64,000 bases of DNA, from contig NC_084795.1 of assembly GCF_963169125.1 (NCBI RefSeq), forward strand, positions 279,072,122 through 279,136,121. The letters run 5' to 3'. Under the pieces are notes generated by a model. That model did no database searches. It saw nothing but the letters and a program-made list of their open reading frames with translations, and was not told the origin of the DNA. Both the position numbers and the translations under genes were made by a program. Below, one piece after another: positions 40,701 to 51,770 of this stretch (its first letter is position 1; every line of letters starts with the position of its first letter). The stretch is from Humulus lupulus. Its lineage: Eukaryota > Streptophyta > Magnoliopsida > Rosales > Cannabaceae.

Positions 40701-41267
40701 TTGTTTCTTCTCTTCTTTAAATCAATACCCCATTTTATATTGTTAAACAAAAAATAAAAATAAAAATTATTAAACACATTTATTATTTTTTGATTTTTTT
40801 AAAATAACAAAAATAGTTACCAAACGTATTTTTATTTTTTAAAAATAAAAATAACATAATAAAAATAAAAATAATATTTCAATTTTTGTGTTTCAAAGAT
40901 TCAAGAAGAAATTTTTTACCAAACACAATTATAATTTAGATATGTTTTTTTAATTTTTTTATTAGTTATCTATTGGTTAATGCTCACACTATACCTAAAG
41001 ATGATAGGGCATGTATATTCTCTTGCAGACTCATAATTTATATGAAAATTTATTTTATGCAGTTGTTTTGGTTACATGTGACAAATGATTAGTTCATAAT
41101 TTAAAAAAGGCTAGGCTTAATGCGGGGTTGTCTATACTTTTTCTTCTTGGTTTATTTAACACATAATTTAAAAGCCAACAAACCACAAAGCACCACGTCT
41201 CTTGGTTTATTTAACACATTATTTAAAACAACAATGAATTATAAAGGCACACATTTTTCGAGCACAC
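37755..41267. other. Intergenic region downstream of SYF1
   Basis: Mostly AT-rich, with the SYF1 3' UTR at its start. It holds a SINE-like element (38008-38140), an exon-like open patch (38347-38442), a short TTGCTCAC repeat (39528-39553), a possible small MITE with GTGTTTGGTAA / TTACCAAACAC ends (about 40588-40927), and two copies of TCTTGGTTTATTTAACACAT at 41148 and 41200. No full gene was seen. Confidence 0.5.
38008..38140 (+). mobile_element. tRNA-derived SINE-like element
   Basis: GTCTAGCTCATGTGGTGGTTG (about 38016) resembles an RNA polymerase III A box, and GAGTTCAAATCCCAGCTGGG (about 38062) a B box, about 45 bases apart as in tRNA-derived SINEs. The body ends in a T run followed by A-rich sequence (38110-38140). 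Clear target duplications were not found. Confidence 0.55.
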
Positions 41268-41274
41268 ATTATAT

Positions 41275-41583
41275 TCAACGACCTTTTTGGATTATGTTGT
41301 CAACGGCTTGAAGTGACTGAATGGCAGATTCAATAAAGTTGGTAAGAGCTCCAACAATGGGACCAAGGGGATTTGCATCGAGTTCTTCCTGCATATCGTG
41401 GTCCACAGTGGTTAATGGCATGGAGGGGTCCTCAGCAAATGCCTTGGCTTGCTCAAGGCAAGTGTCCACACTTGGTGTAGCAAATAAACGTAGCTTCTCC
41501 ATATTTCCTCTCGTGGAGAAACGTTGGCGGTCATGAGATGTCTCGGAAGAGAGCGCAAAAGGATGCCCTTTCGTTTCATACAT
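41275..41583 (-). pseudogene. Unknown ORF fragment cut by an LTR
   Basis: A 102-codon frame on the minus strand with ordinary protein composition (MEKLRLFATPSVDTCLEQAK, then TTVDHDMQEELDANPLGPIV and a helical end NFIESAIQSLQAVDN). I do not recognise the family. Its upstream side ends five bases from the start of the long LTR at 41588, so it may be the remains of a gene broken there. It could also be a chance open frame. Confidence 0.3.
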
Positions 41584-41587
41584 CTGT

Positions 41588-43887
41588 TGTAAGGCTTAGT
41601 GCCTTTGATTATGGGACAATGAGGGTATTATTTGATTATTATATGTTAATATGTAATTTAATTGGATATTTATGTGATTGTGTGAATTGTACGAGTTATA
41701 TTATGGTGATATTATGGGATTGGCAGTATTAATTGAGAATTATAAGTGTTAGGAGAGACGGGAATGTAAAATGACGATTTTGCCCTTAGTGGGCTTTGAG
41801 AGGAACGTAAGTAGGGGCAATTTGGTAATTTTGAACCATTTGAATGTATAGGCTAGAGGCTGAGTTTATCAACTCAGAAAAATAGAAGTCTCATTTCCTC
41901 TCTCCTCTCACACGTTCTCTCTCTCTCTCTATAAGTTTTGAGTTTTGATGAGAGTTCTTGAATTCTAAGGTTTAGAAACAATCTTTGGTTGGAATTGAGT
42001 TGCTTTGGGAGAACTTAGAGGCTGTTAAGCTTATTGAACAACTAGAAATCGTCCTTGGTAGAGGTAACTCTGTTTTTTTAAGCTTTGGTCTTGGTTTTGA
42101 AAGTTTCAAAAGAATTACTTTGATATTGAGTTCAATTGAGCTTTAGGGTTTGTTTATTATGTTTCTGAGTTGCTGAGACCATTATTATGGTGAAAACTGT
42201 GTTTTGGAATGGATTTGCGGTCAATTGCGATTTCTAGAATTGCTGGTTTTTGAGTTTGCAGGGTCGCGCCACGACACTATTCTTGGGGCCCTGCGACCCA
42301 GATGAACATCCCTGCTTTGAACCGCCTTTGCGCTGCGGCGTTTGGCGGGCTGTGCCGCGGCGCAGGTGCATGGATTTTTGGGTGCTCTCTGCCTAGTTGA
42401 GCGATGCAGTCCTTAGTGGGGGGCGCCACAGCTCAAAATGGGAAAAATGAGGAAAATGTGTTTTGGGTCGTGGCAACCCAAACTTAAAGGCTCGGGAATG
42501 GTTCTACTACCCGGTTTAGTCCCAGAGGCTAGGACTTGGTCCAGAAGCCTTTATTAGTTCATTTCTTGATAGTTATTCTTTGTTATGGTTATGACTAGGG
42601 TTTACCGGGAAGAAGAAATGGTCGCACTCAAGGTCATTATATTTGCGTGCTCAAGATTTGAGGTAAGAAAACTGCACCTGGACTGTGGTTAGGGCTTGAG
42701 CCCAGTTATCAAACATAATTATAACCATGTTTAGAATGTTTTACTAACCATGTTGGTTGCACTATGCATACCTGTGTTAAGTAATGATTGTTTATCTGTT
42801 ATATCTGATTGAAAAACTCGACTTATAAGTCGAGGGTTATCTGTTATATATGATTGAAAAGGTTGTCTTATAAGTCAATAGTTTATCTATTACATTTGAT
42901 TGAAAAGCTCGACTTATAAGTCGAGTTTATCTATTATATTTGATTGAAAATCTCGGCTTACAAGTCTAGGGTTTATCCGTCATACATGATGATGAAGCTC
43001 GACTTATAAGTCGAGAGCGACATTCGTGTGCGGAACGCAGGCCGAAATGACAGGGCCAATATAGAAGCTTGGCTTATAAGTCGAGGGCGGCATTAGCGTG
43101 CGGAACACAAGTCAAAATGGTAAGGCCAATATAGAAGCTCGACTTATAAGTCAAGGACGGCATTAGCGTGCGGAACGCAAGCCGAAATGGTAGGGCCAAT
43201 ATAGAAGCTCGTCATAAGCCATGGGCGACATTAGTGTGCGGAATGTAGGCCATAATGGGAGGGCCAATATAGAAGCGTGATATACACCTGTACGACTCTA
43301 TAGCTGCTCGAAACATGGAGCGTGGTGCACACTTGACCGACTCTATAGCCGTTTCCAAAAGGAATAGTGCGATGGGCACCGATGTGGCTCCATAACTGCT
43401 TAAATGGATTAAATGCATGCACACATATGGTTGGTTATTACTGCTAGGCATGTTAATCATGATTATGAAATCTGTTGATTAACTGCTTATGAGCATGTTT
43501 ATGTTTTCTTGCTGAGCCTCGGCTCACAGGTGCTATATGGTGCATATAAAGGGAAGGAAAAGCTGGACCATCCATGAGTTGGAGAGCTTCAGGGGCAGAG
43601 TGTACATATGCGGCCTGCTCGACCTCCACGACCGATGGTATCTGTTGGAACTAGGGTTGGACCCTAATTTTTCCAGTTAGGTCGACCTTTTGTATTTATT
43701 TTGGGTCTGTAACAGTGATAAACTCATTTTGGGATCCCATGTATCAGATTTAACCCTTTTTAATGAAATAGTTACTGTTTGACCAAAATTTTTAGTACCT
43801 AAACCCTGTGTTAGTCTTAATTACACAGTTTAAGTCTAAATGTCTCGTTTAGTGAGTTGAGCACAAATTCTAATACACAGTGTAACA
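41588..43887 (+). mobile_element. Long Tekay-like LTR, plus orientation
   Basis: Starts TGTAAGGCTTAGTG and ends CACAGTGTAACA, 2.3 kb. Internal order mirrors the minus-strand LTRs in this window: TTTTGCCCTTAGTGGGC, a CTCTCTCTCT block (41930), GC-rich GGTCGCGCC/GCCGCGGCGC segment (42260-42430), a tandem region, TTGCTGAGCCTCGGCTCAC, and TTTTGGGATCCCATG near the end. No primer-binding site follows and no purine tract precedes, so it is a solo LTR or a truncated remnant; flanks TCTGT and ATCCT do not match, so recombination or deletion probably removed one side. Confidence 0.65.
42817..43277. repeat. Two-tier tandem repeat around an 18-bp palindrome
   Basis: The perfect palindrome CTCGACTTATAAGTCGAG lies at 42817, 42908 and 42998, with degenerate copies at about 42861, 42952, 43068 and 43138. 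The first four copies are spaced about 45 bp apart. From 42998 the spacing becomes exactly 70 bp (42998, 43068, 43138, 43208), each unit adding GTGCGGAACGCAAGCCGAAA and GGGCCAATATAGAAG. Confidence 0.85.
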
Positions 43888-43895
43888 ATCCTGGA

Positions 43896-44011
43896 TTAGA
43901 AAGGCATTATAATAATGATGTTGACAATGACAATGATGATGAAAATGATGATTACTATGGTCCTGTAACTATTATGTTTGGTGATCTTTATGACAAAGAG
44001 ATACGTAATTA
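43896..44011 (+). pseudogene. Short acidic ORF end, unknown
   Basis: Just beyond the LTR end an open frame reads RHYNNDVDNDNDDENDDYYG, then PVTIMFGDLYDKEIRN and a TAA stop. Asp/Asn-rich from a GAT/AAT-rich tract, so it may be chance; it could also be the C-terminus of a gene truncated by the LTR. Confidence 0.2.
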
Positions 44012-45437
44012 AGGTCATAGTGGGCCTTGTTCTTTATATATATTTACTAATGCAAATTCACCAGTCTATCTATTACTCTTATTTATTGTAAGGGAGTACA
44101 GAGTTTAATGTTATAATGAGAAATTAGCCTCAATATAAGATTATAGGCTACAAAATAATGATCGTTTAAAGACATGTCTTGATTTTTGAATTAACGACCA
44201 AAATATATATATATATATATGTCGGGTTTTATGCCCTTATAAAATCATGTCAGATATGTAACACAATTTTATATTTTCAATAAAAGATGTAAAAATTATT
44301 TAGTTTGACAACTGTATTGCTTGTTTGTTTTATTACATGATTATTGTAATAATACAAACATTTATAAAATTCCAAACATATAAATAATTACAATTATACT
44401 GACTATGTCACAGTGGATTATAGTTGTAATTATATGTTCAAAATAACGAGTCCTAAGATTAAGTTAGTGCATTTGATTTTCACTGATCTAGTAATCTATG
44501 ATATGATCTATTTACACATTCAGGGTGTGATGTCTTATCCAAGGCATTGGACTGGACCGATATTGATTATTGATAAGATAAGTAAATATCGTTATTATCT
44601 AATCTAATCATATCACAACATTGACCATAGGTCAATTCAATCTTAATTCTTAGTGATTAATATTTTGCTAATTGTATTATTCAAGTCTTTTGATTTGTTC
44701 GTTATCAGCTTACCCTACGGACTAGCTCATACTTACATATTGGAGATTTGGTAGTATAATTGAGTGGGAGTATTTATCATAGACATGAAATTTTATAGCT
44801 TCTGTTTAAGAAGTGAAACGATGATTTCCTTATAGCTTGGTTCAAGTGTTAAATGATAGAGTACTCATTTTTGCAATTAAGTTTATGGAAATATCATTTA
44901 CAAAGAACTTAGTGGGAGTTAATGATAAAATACCAATGAGGGGTAAAACGATAATTTGCACCTGTCTCATTAGTAGATCATCTATAGAGGATTGAATGAC
45001 GGTTATGGTTATAACAATGGATAACGTATTTACATTTTGGGTAAAGCGTTCTAAGAGCTCAAGAGTACAATTCTGAGTCTATAGTGGAGTCACGAGGAAT
45101 TAATAAAGTAGTGAGATTATTTGTTATAAATAAATTCACGATAACTTATTGGAGTTTGAGTTCATGGATCCACTACTACAAAAATGTACTTAGACGACAC
45201 ACATGAGACGACGTTTGTAGTAGAATTGTCGTGTCATATTAAAAATATATAGGACACAACAGTCACTCTCGAACTGTCGTGCCATGCAGATTGAAACTCA
45301 CATCAGATGACAGTTCTAGTGAGACTTTTGTAACATGACTACTTTTAACACGAGACAACATTTCTACTCAAATCATTGTCTAATGCAATACAAATTTTTT
45401 AATCAAAAACTAATTTGATTTGTATTTTTTAATAGAA

Positions 45438-46594
45438 GGGGAAATAGCGGCAAAAATACCCAATGTTTTGAAAAACTAATAAATTAATACTGAATCTTTT
45501 TTTTTGGTGGGAAAAGTACCGAATGTCCACTTCCGTTGGTATCCGTCGGTACTCAGCCCATCAAGTCTGTTAAAAACTGACCCTGGACCCACGTGTCAGC
45601 TCCTTATTGGCCCATTTAAAAATATTTTTTAAATTAAATTTAAAATAGAAAAAATTATTAAAAAATAATTTAATTAGTAAAAAAAAATTAAAATTTATTT
45701 TTATTTTTCTCGATCAAGTTCCTCACATCTATCTTTTTCTCTACCCAGGAAAAAATTACCAAATTTTACGAAATCCCAGAAAACACAAAACCCGTTTCAA
45801 GATCAATTCTCAAGTTCTAGACTAAAAATTGCCCACCACTAATAGTGTAGTTTGTAATCAAATTTCCCCTATTAAAAAGAAAACAATATCAATGGTGAAT
45901 AAAGAAATGGAATTCCATTCTTCTGGGTTGGTTATCTTAAGACGAAGCCTAAAATGAAAAACAACAAAAGAAGATAAGTAAAACACTTGAACATTTTACT
46001 TGTACAACCAGTTGTATCCCAGCAAAAAGAGCTCCAAATCAGTAGAATAAGAACAAAGCTGTGATTTTTGTTCAAACAAGTCAAACAGTGAAGAGTTTTA
46101 GATCTGGGATCTTCTCCCTCTCCAACTTTCTCCAGCTACATGACCCCATTTTCAAGAAACTGGGTTGAGATGAATTTGTACCGAATGATCACAATTCAGA
46201 AACACTTTGAGTTTGAGGAGTTAGGTGAAAAAATAAAAACTTTCACGAACCAAGTTGAATGCAGAGCTTAAGAAAAGGAAAATGTAGAAAATAAAAAAAA
46301 TTTCAATATTTTTTTATCGATTTTATTTTTTTATTGATTTTAATTTTTTTTACTGATTAAATTATTTTTTAATAATTTTTTTCTATTTTAAATTTAATTT
46401 TAAAAAATATTTTCAAATAGGCCAATAAGGAGCTGACACATGGGTCCAGGATCAGCGTTTAACAAACTTAATGGGCTAGGTACCGACAAATACCAATGGA
46501 AGTGGACATTGGGTACTTTTTCCACAAAAAAAAAAGATTGGATATTAATTCACAAGTTTTTCAAAACATTGGGTAGTTTTGTTGCTATATCCCC
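45438..46594. mobile_element. Non-autonomous MULE, 1,157 bp, long TIRs
   Basis: Starts GGGGAAATAGCGGCAAAAAT and ends GTTTTGTTGCTATATCCCC. The terminal inverted repeats extend roughly 280 bp with moderate divergence (shared TACCCAATGTTTTGAAAAAC, TGTCAGCTCCTTATTGGCC). The 9-bp duplication TTAATAGAA (45429-45437 and 46595-46603) is perfect, the signature of Mutator-like elements. The 550-bp core has no believable gene. It sits inside the CACTA element. Confidence 0.92.
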
Positions 46595-46603
46595 TTAATA
46601 GAA

Positions 46604-48257
46604 TTTAATATATTATGTAAATATATTCATAAAAAAGTATTAATTAATTGAGTTTTTTTTTGTGAAAATGAGTTATTCAAATAATAATCATTTATTTTTT
46701 TAATACTTTGTAATATCAATTGTTAATTAAATTTTTATATATTTAATAAAAGTAGTTTTCTATTATGAATAATTCATTAACGATACTTATTAAAAATTTA
46801 TAGTATTAATTTTATATTTTATTTTAAAACTAATAAAAACTAATTTTTTTAAAACAAAAAGTTAATAAACTAAATAAAAACATGAACAATAAAAAAAAGC
46901 TGCTAACACTCTTCTTTATTTTTTTTAAAGAAAGACTTTCTTTAACGATTTCTTTCTTCTCTGTATAAAAAATTTCCCCAATCGTGACCCCTTCCTCCTC
47001 CTCCGTTTAACCTCGCGCACATCACCTCCTCAGTGGCGGCGCCCCTCACCTCTGTTCGACAACTCAGGACCCACGACAATTGCCCAGCCGCCGTTCAACC
47101 TCAGGACAGCAACCCATCCATCGTTCAACCACAACAACCCGTGCAACTGGAGTTAGCCTTTCTTCTCCAGCGTCTGGTTTTTTCCTTCTCCCTACGCACA
47201 ACGAAAGTCCAGCAACAACACCTCTGTCACTCTACAGATTCCCTAGATATGGAGCTCTGCCTTCTCTCATATTCATATCTCACAGATAAGTTTATTAGCA
47301 GTGGCAATAGGAGTAACTAATTGTTGTTTTTGCCAGAGCATCAATTGTCTTCCTCCTCTCTTCTAATTCTTTGACTGCTTTCAATTCTGCATTAACTCAT
47401 ATGCTCCCAATCATATATAATATATATAATGTTATAGTTAGCTATGCAATTTCAAATATATAATGGTCATTTTCGTATTTTAAAGAAACAGAAGATGTTT
47501 CTGGCACAGCTGAGCCTGAGAGTGATGATCATAGTTAGCTATTTTGATTAAAAGTTTTAATGTGAGAGTCAGCTACTGTAATCTCTGTTGAAGCTAAGCT
47601 AATTTAAACTTCATCTTCCGAATCTTGCATGCAAGATGCTTTTAGGTGTTGAAATATTCAAGCATGAGAACAGTATTCAAAAGTTTTTCCATAGGCTAAA
47701 TCATCATTAATGTTTTCTTGTTTGGTCTGAAACATCATTAACATATCCTGGTAAGATAGTCAAGATTCCAGATCTTATAAAATCTGGAAGATCATTTTCA
47801 AGATCTTCCATTTTCTGGATAGCCTTCATTTCACAATAAGTATGACCAAGAATTAAGAAAAGTCACCAACTTTAAATTAAACTAAATCATCCCCTTTTTG
47901 TGCAAATTGTCAAAAGTTCTCTTTAACAATTGTTCAAATCATGTTTGTGCCCATATGCGTCCTTTTATTTTTTTCTAAGTTATAACTCTAGGATGTAAAT
48001 CAGTCAAATTGGAATATTCACTATGGTTTCTGAGGAATAAAAAAGAACTATTTTTCTCTCAAAACTAGTAAATTTGGTCTAAGTTTTACATTTTTAAAAA
48101 ATGAGCATTTCACTATTTCAATGTTTCTTAGCATTCATCCCACCAACATTCATGGACTCTATCTTGATTCTTTTCATGATTCACAACTTTACCTTATCTT
48201 GACCAAAACAGAAGATAATTTATCCCGAATACACAAGTTGTATACATACATATATAT
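46604..48257. other. CACTA interior without assignable genes
   Basis: AT-rich left part. A CT-rich, then Pro/Gln-coding patch (about 46985-47290) looks like a 5' UTR and exon start captured from a gene (frame 47033-47320, with a TATAAAAAATTTCCCC phrase upstream), but I do not recognise any protein in it. Confidence 0.4.
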
Positions 48258-48500
48258 AAACACTTATCGAGAAATGGAACTTGAGGATGGATGGTTGTTA
48301 TTGTGGTAAATATCAGGAGAGTACAAAAGTGTTACTAAAGTGCCGAAAATGGCAACTAGTAAGATGAGCTTAAGCAGAGTAAACTTGCATTTGGGATTCC
48401 TTTCTTGGATGGTTATGTGGAAAGGAACTTTGTCTGAGTCCTTAGCTTTACTTCTTTGTGATCTTCTTCTATATGTATCCATGTTAATAGTCATGAACAA
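48258..48500 (-). pseudogene. Captured membrane-anchor exon (type II glycosyltransferase-like)
   Basis: A 78-codon frame on the minus strand has a basic cytosolic start (DTYRRRSQRSKAK), then NPKCKF and one hydrophobic segment of about 20 residues (about 42-61, LLKLILLVAIFGTLVTLLY), then a Ser/Asn/His-rich stalk. This is the N-terminal plan of plant Golgi type II glycosyltransferases such as family GT61. The frame ends TCTCGATAAGTG, one base off an exon-end/donor CG|GTAAGTG, suggesting a captured first exon whose donor mutated. No catalytic domain is present. Family assignment is tentative. Confidence 0.4.
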
Positions 48501-49670
48501 GCTAGTAAATTAACAATGAAGCAAAGAAAGTAAAATTACTTGATTAGTTAGAACCCGTCATACCATTTCAATGGGAAAGACAATTTTTTCCCTTTTGATG
48601 ATGTGTCTGTCTGTGTGGAACCTAGATTTTAGAGAGGAAAGTAAAAGAAGTTAGAAGGATTTTATCTGCTCCTATCCTAGTTTGGATTTGAACAGAAGAG
48701 AAGAGAAGTGTTTCTAAGAGAAACTGAAGAAAAATATTGGTAAAAGAAATATTTTGAAAATAATATTTATCGATTTATTCGTCTTTTTTCCTTGTTTAGA
48801 TTTTCATATGTTCTCTTCAGCAAAAGTAAATTTCATTCACTAATTACTTTGCAAAAATCGAAGATCGGAACAGAAGCTTACAATTTCTATTAAAACTACT
48901 AGGGTGAAAAATTCAGAACACTTCTGTATCAGCGTGATGTTTTTATGGGTAGATGATATTTGCGTATCAAACTTTTTATATCTATTTTCTTTTTTAATAA
49001 GAAACAAAGATTATATTGTAGTTATATATGGAAGTATGTACATTTAAAAATGTTGCCAAGAAGTCCACACTAGAAAAATATGGTACAACATATAACTCCA
49101 ATTTCTTGTGAATTCGGAAAAAAGAATAGCCTTGTATAATAGTAGTTTTCCAAGGTATATCTTTTGGAGTGACTTAGGATTCAGATGCTTTTCTTTTGCT
49201 TCATATGTATATGTTATTGAAAATCACATGGACGCAAGACAGGAACTTTAATGTACTCAGAGGGCGTATTTATTTTTCTTTTATTCATAGAAATTAGAAA
49301 CAACTGAGAGCTTTGGTTTATATTGATACTTCTACATATATGCAAGTATGGTGCTATTCTTTTAAAGAAGGAAGCCTTTTGAATAATTCAGTGTATCTGC
49401 AAGATTTTGATTTTGGCGGCAGCTAGTTATCGCAGTTTTGTTTCAAGCTCTTTAATGTAGACTATATAAACAGAAGAGAACTAGAATGTTCTTTTGATGA
49501 TATGCTTTTTTTTTTTTTAATGTTTTGATAATGAAGTCAAAACTTAGTAATTCATTTTAAATTTCCCTAAAGTAAAAAAGCTGTACTATTTTTGAGGTTG
49601 AAGATTAACTTTTTCTATGTATATATATTTGGCTTCATCGTTTGGCATTTTATTGCTATTTTTTTATTTC
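48501..49670. other. CACTA interior, non-coding
   Basis: AT-rich, no gene supported. Possibly intron and flank DNA captured together with the exons on either side. Confidence 0.4.
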
Positions 49671-49916
49671 CACATGAGTGGTAGGAGGAAGGGTGTTTTT
49701 CCCAAAAGAGCTTTTGTTAGTTGTCTGGCTTTATTGTGAGTTTGACTTAACTGTCTTCTAATACATATGTTACAATGTAGATTCTGTTTTTTCCACATGA
49801 GTGGTAGGAGGAAGGGTGTTTTTCCCAAAAGAGCTTTTGTTAGTTATATGGCTTTTATTGTGAGTTTGACTTAACTGTCTTCTAATACATATGCTGCAAT
49901 GTAGATTCTGTTGTTA
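49671..49916. repeat. Tandem duplication, 2 x 123 bp
   Basis: CACATGAGTGGTAGGAGGAA starts at 49671 and again at 49794. The two copies differ at few positions (for example TTGTCTGGC against TTATATGGC, and GTTACAA against GCTGCAA). They lie just upstream of the EMSY-LIKE fragment, so the captured intron may have duplicated. Confidence 0.9.
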
Positions 49917-49956
49917 ATTTTCTTAAATTCTGTTCATTTTTATATTCCCTGAACAA

Positions 49957-50695
49957 TATCGTAAATTCCGTCATCATGGCACTATTGATGATTTATTGCA
50001 TTGCTTTTGGCAAACAAATTTTACGAGAACTGATGATGATCTTCCTCCATCACATCAAAACAGAATCCCTAGAGCAGGTCGTGTTGCAGGGAATGGAAGA
50101 TCTGCTATGTGCTCTCTCCCATACTTTAGGATGTATGGTGAAACTGACATGGAGGCCCAGATTCACCAGCTTGAGCAAGAAGCGTACAGTTCGGTTCTAA
50201 GAGCCTTTAAAGCTCAAGCTGATCTCATTACTTGGGTAAATTTTGTCATTTTGTTGTCATGGATCTAATATTTATGTTTTTCTTATCAGGTTTAAATGAC
50301 CGCTACATGAAATGTATTTTCTTCAGGAAAAAGAAAGTTTAATAACTGAGCTAAGAATATAGTTGAGATTATCTAATGAGGAAAACTGAGAGCTTCTAGG
50401 ATGAGTTAATGTAGACGACATCATAAAGAGAATAAGGTCTGACAGACTTCAGAAAGTCTTTTTGTTTAATTGAGAAACAAGGAATATTTATTATGTTTAT
50501 ATTTTCCTCCTGGTATCTTAATAGTTTGGTATGGTGTGTTTCCATTAGGGAGTGGAGACAAGCAGGTGGAGCTCAAGCTGGTATGCCCAGCACAAGTCAA
50601 GATGCTCATGATCCAATTCCTAGCCCTAGAGTCTCTGCATCTCGCAAGAAGCCAAAAGTCTCCACAACAGCTTCCCACTACTCAAGAAGAGGCAG
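49957..50695 (+). pseudogene. Captured EMSY-LIKE (ENT domain) gene fragment
   Basis: Three former exons with intact GT-AG edges: about 49957-50235, 50327-50436 and 50549-50695. They read [40 protein letters not shown] (start of the ENT domain), EKESLITELR, VNVDDIIKRIR, and HDPIPSPRVSASRKK. This is the N-terminal part of plant EMSY-LIKE proteins, nuclear readers with ENT and Tudor-type domains that act in chromatin and immunity. The second exon has three in-frame stops and there is no Tudor-type domain. Because it lies inside the CACTA and keeps introns, it was captured as genomic DNA, not as cDNA. The first exon's frame shows no stop. Confidence 0.85.
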
Positions 50696-51770
50696 GATCA
50701 AGTATGGCTAGTAAGCTGCCAATTATCTTCAAGGTTCCCATTGGACTTCCCATGTTTTTGAAGATACTTCTGGGTTCAGTTAAGTATGTAGAACCAGGAT
50801 TCACGATTGACATTCTTATGGAGACTAATATTATTGGCGAAAAATATACCTTATATATCTCACATGAGGATATAGTACACTTTGGACTTATGGAAGAAAT
50901 CGTTGCGTCTTGCATTCCATTTTATATATCAGGTAAATTTTAAATTAATATACATTATATAATTTAGTTTTTTTAAGTATAAATATATTATCATTAATTT
51001 TCATGTATGTAGTATAATATATTCCGAGTTGTGCGATAGAGAGATATCACACTTTTTTGGTTTCATTGAGCCATCGTGGTCATCGAGAATTGGGTCAAAT
51101 ATGTATCAATAACACAGTGATGGGTCAAACTTGGTTAATGCCATACCATTTCTTGTAAGTAAAATTTTCATTTAATATTAATTTTACTTATACCTTATGA
51201 TGTTTATTTTAATAACTTTGTTTTAAATGCAGATCTCACTGGATGTTAGTGATCATTGATCCAGATTACCATACATGATACTAACTTGATCCACTTAGAA
51301 AATCTCATCCAAATGATTTAAAGAACCTTATAAATAGGTTATATATTTGAAACTCATTTTAGAATATAATATGGTTATTTGATATGGAAATAAAAAATTA
51401 ATATGCTATTCATATTGATGTATATATAGTGTCTCTTCACACATTAAGCGAAAAACAAGAAGGAGTGAAAAAAATTACAAGTGGAAAATAGTCAATTGCC
51501 CTCGTCAAACATCGTCAGTAGAGTGCGGCTTTTATATCATAAGGATGATGAAGGACTATTGCTTGAATGAGACACCCATGCGATGACTAACTAGTAATGT
51601 AAGTGTATTTATAATTATTGAACTACAATTCTATTGAATTTAATTTCTGACTTAGTTTTTCATTTTGTGTTTTGTAGTGTGGTGGGAAGAATACATATAC
51701 ACTTGGCAAAATTAATGAAACTCAAAATGAATGTGCAGCCAAGCTTCTTGAGGGGATGAGTCATTGCTAG
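50696..51770 (+). pseudogene. Transposon-type Ulp1-like cysteine protease (C48), decayed
   Basis: Five exon-like segments: about 50696-50932, 51013-51154, 51233-51337, 51430-51600 and 51678-51770. They carry YSELCDREISHFFGFIEPS, SHWMLVIIDPD (catalytic His at 51237-51239) and SSVECGFYIIRMMKDYC (catalytic Cys at 51534-51536). These match the Ulp1/SENP-type (peptidase C48) domain often encoded by plant CACTA and MULE elements. In-frame stops (for example after the YQ in segment 2 and twice in segment 3) kill it. It joins the EMSY-LIKE piece at about 50695 in another frame. Confidence 0.75.

Noticed and set aside
42817..43277. CRISPR-like array
   Set aside because: Palindromic units with regular spacing, but the spacers are themselves repeated and the context is a plant LTR; plants have no CRISPR arrays.
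41583..43892. Target duplication around the LTR at 41588-43887
   Set aside because: Flanking 5-mers TCTGT and ATCCT differ, so a simple solo-LTR insertion cannot be claimed.
47033..47320. 95-codon frame in the CACTA as a gene
   Set aside because: Gln/Pro/Ser-rich with no recognisable domain and no ATG-supported structure; at best captured leader DNA.
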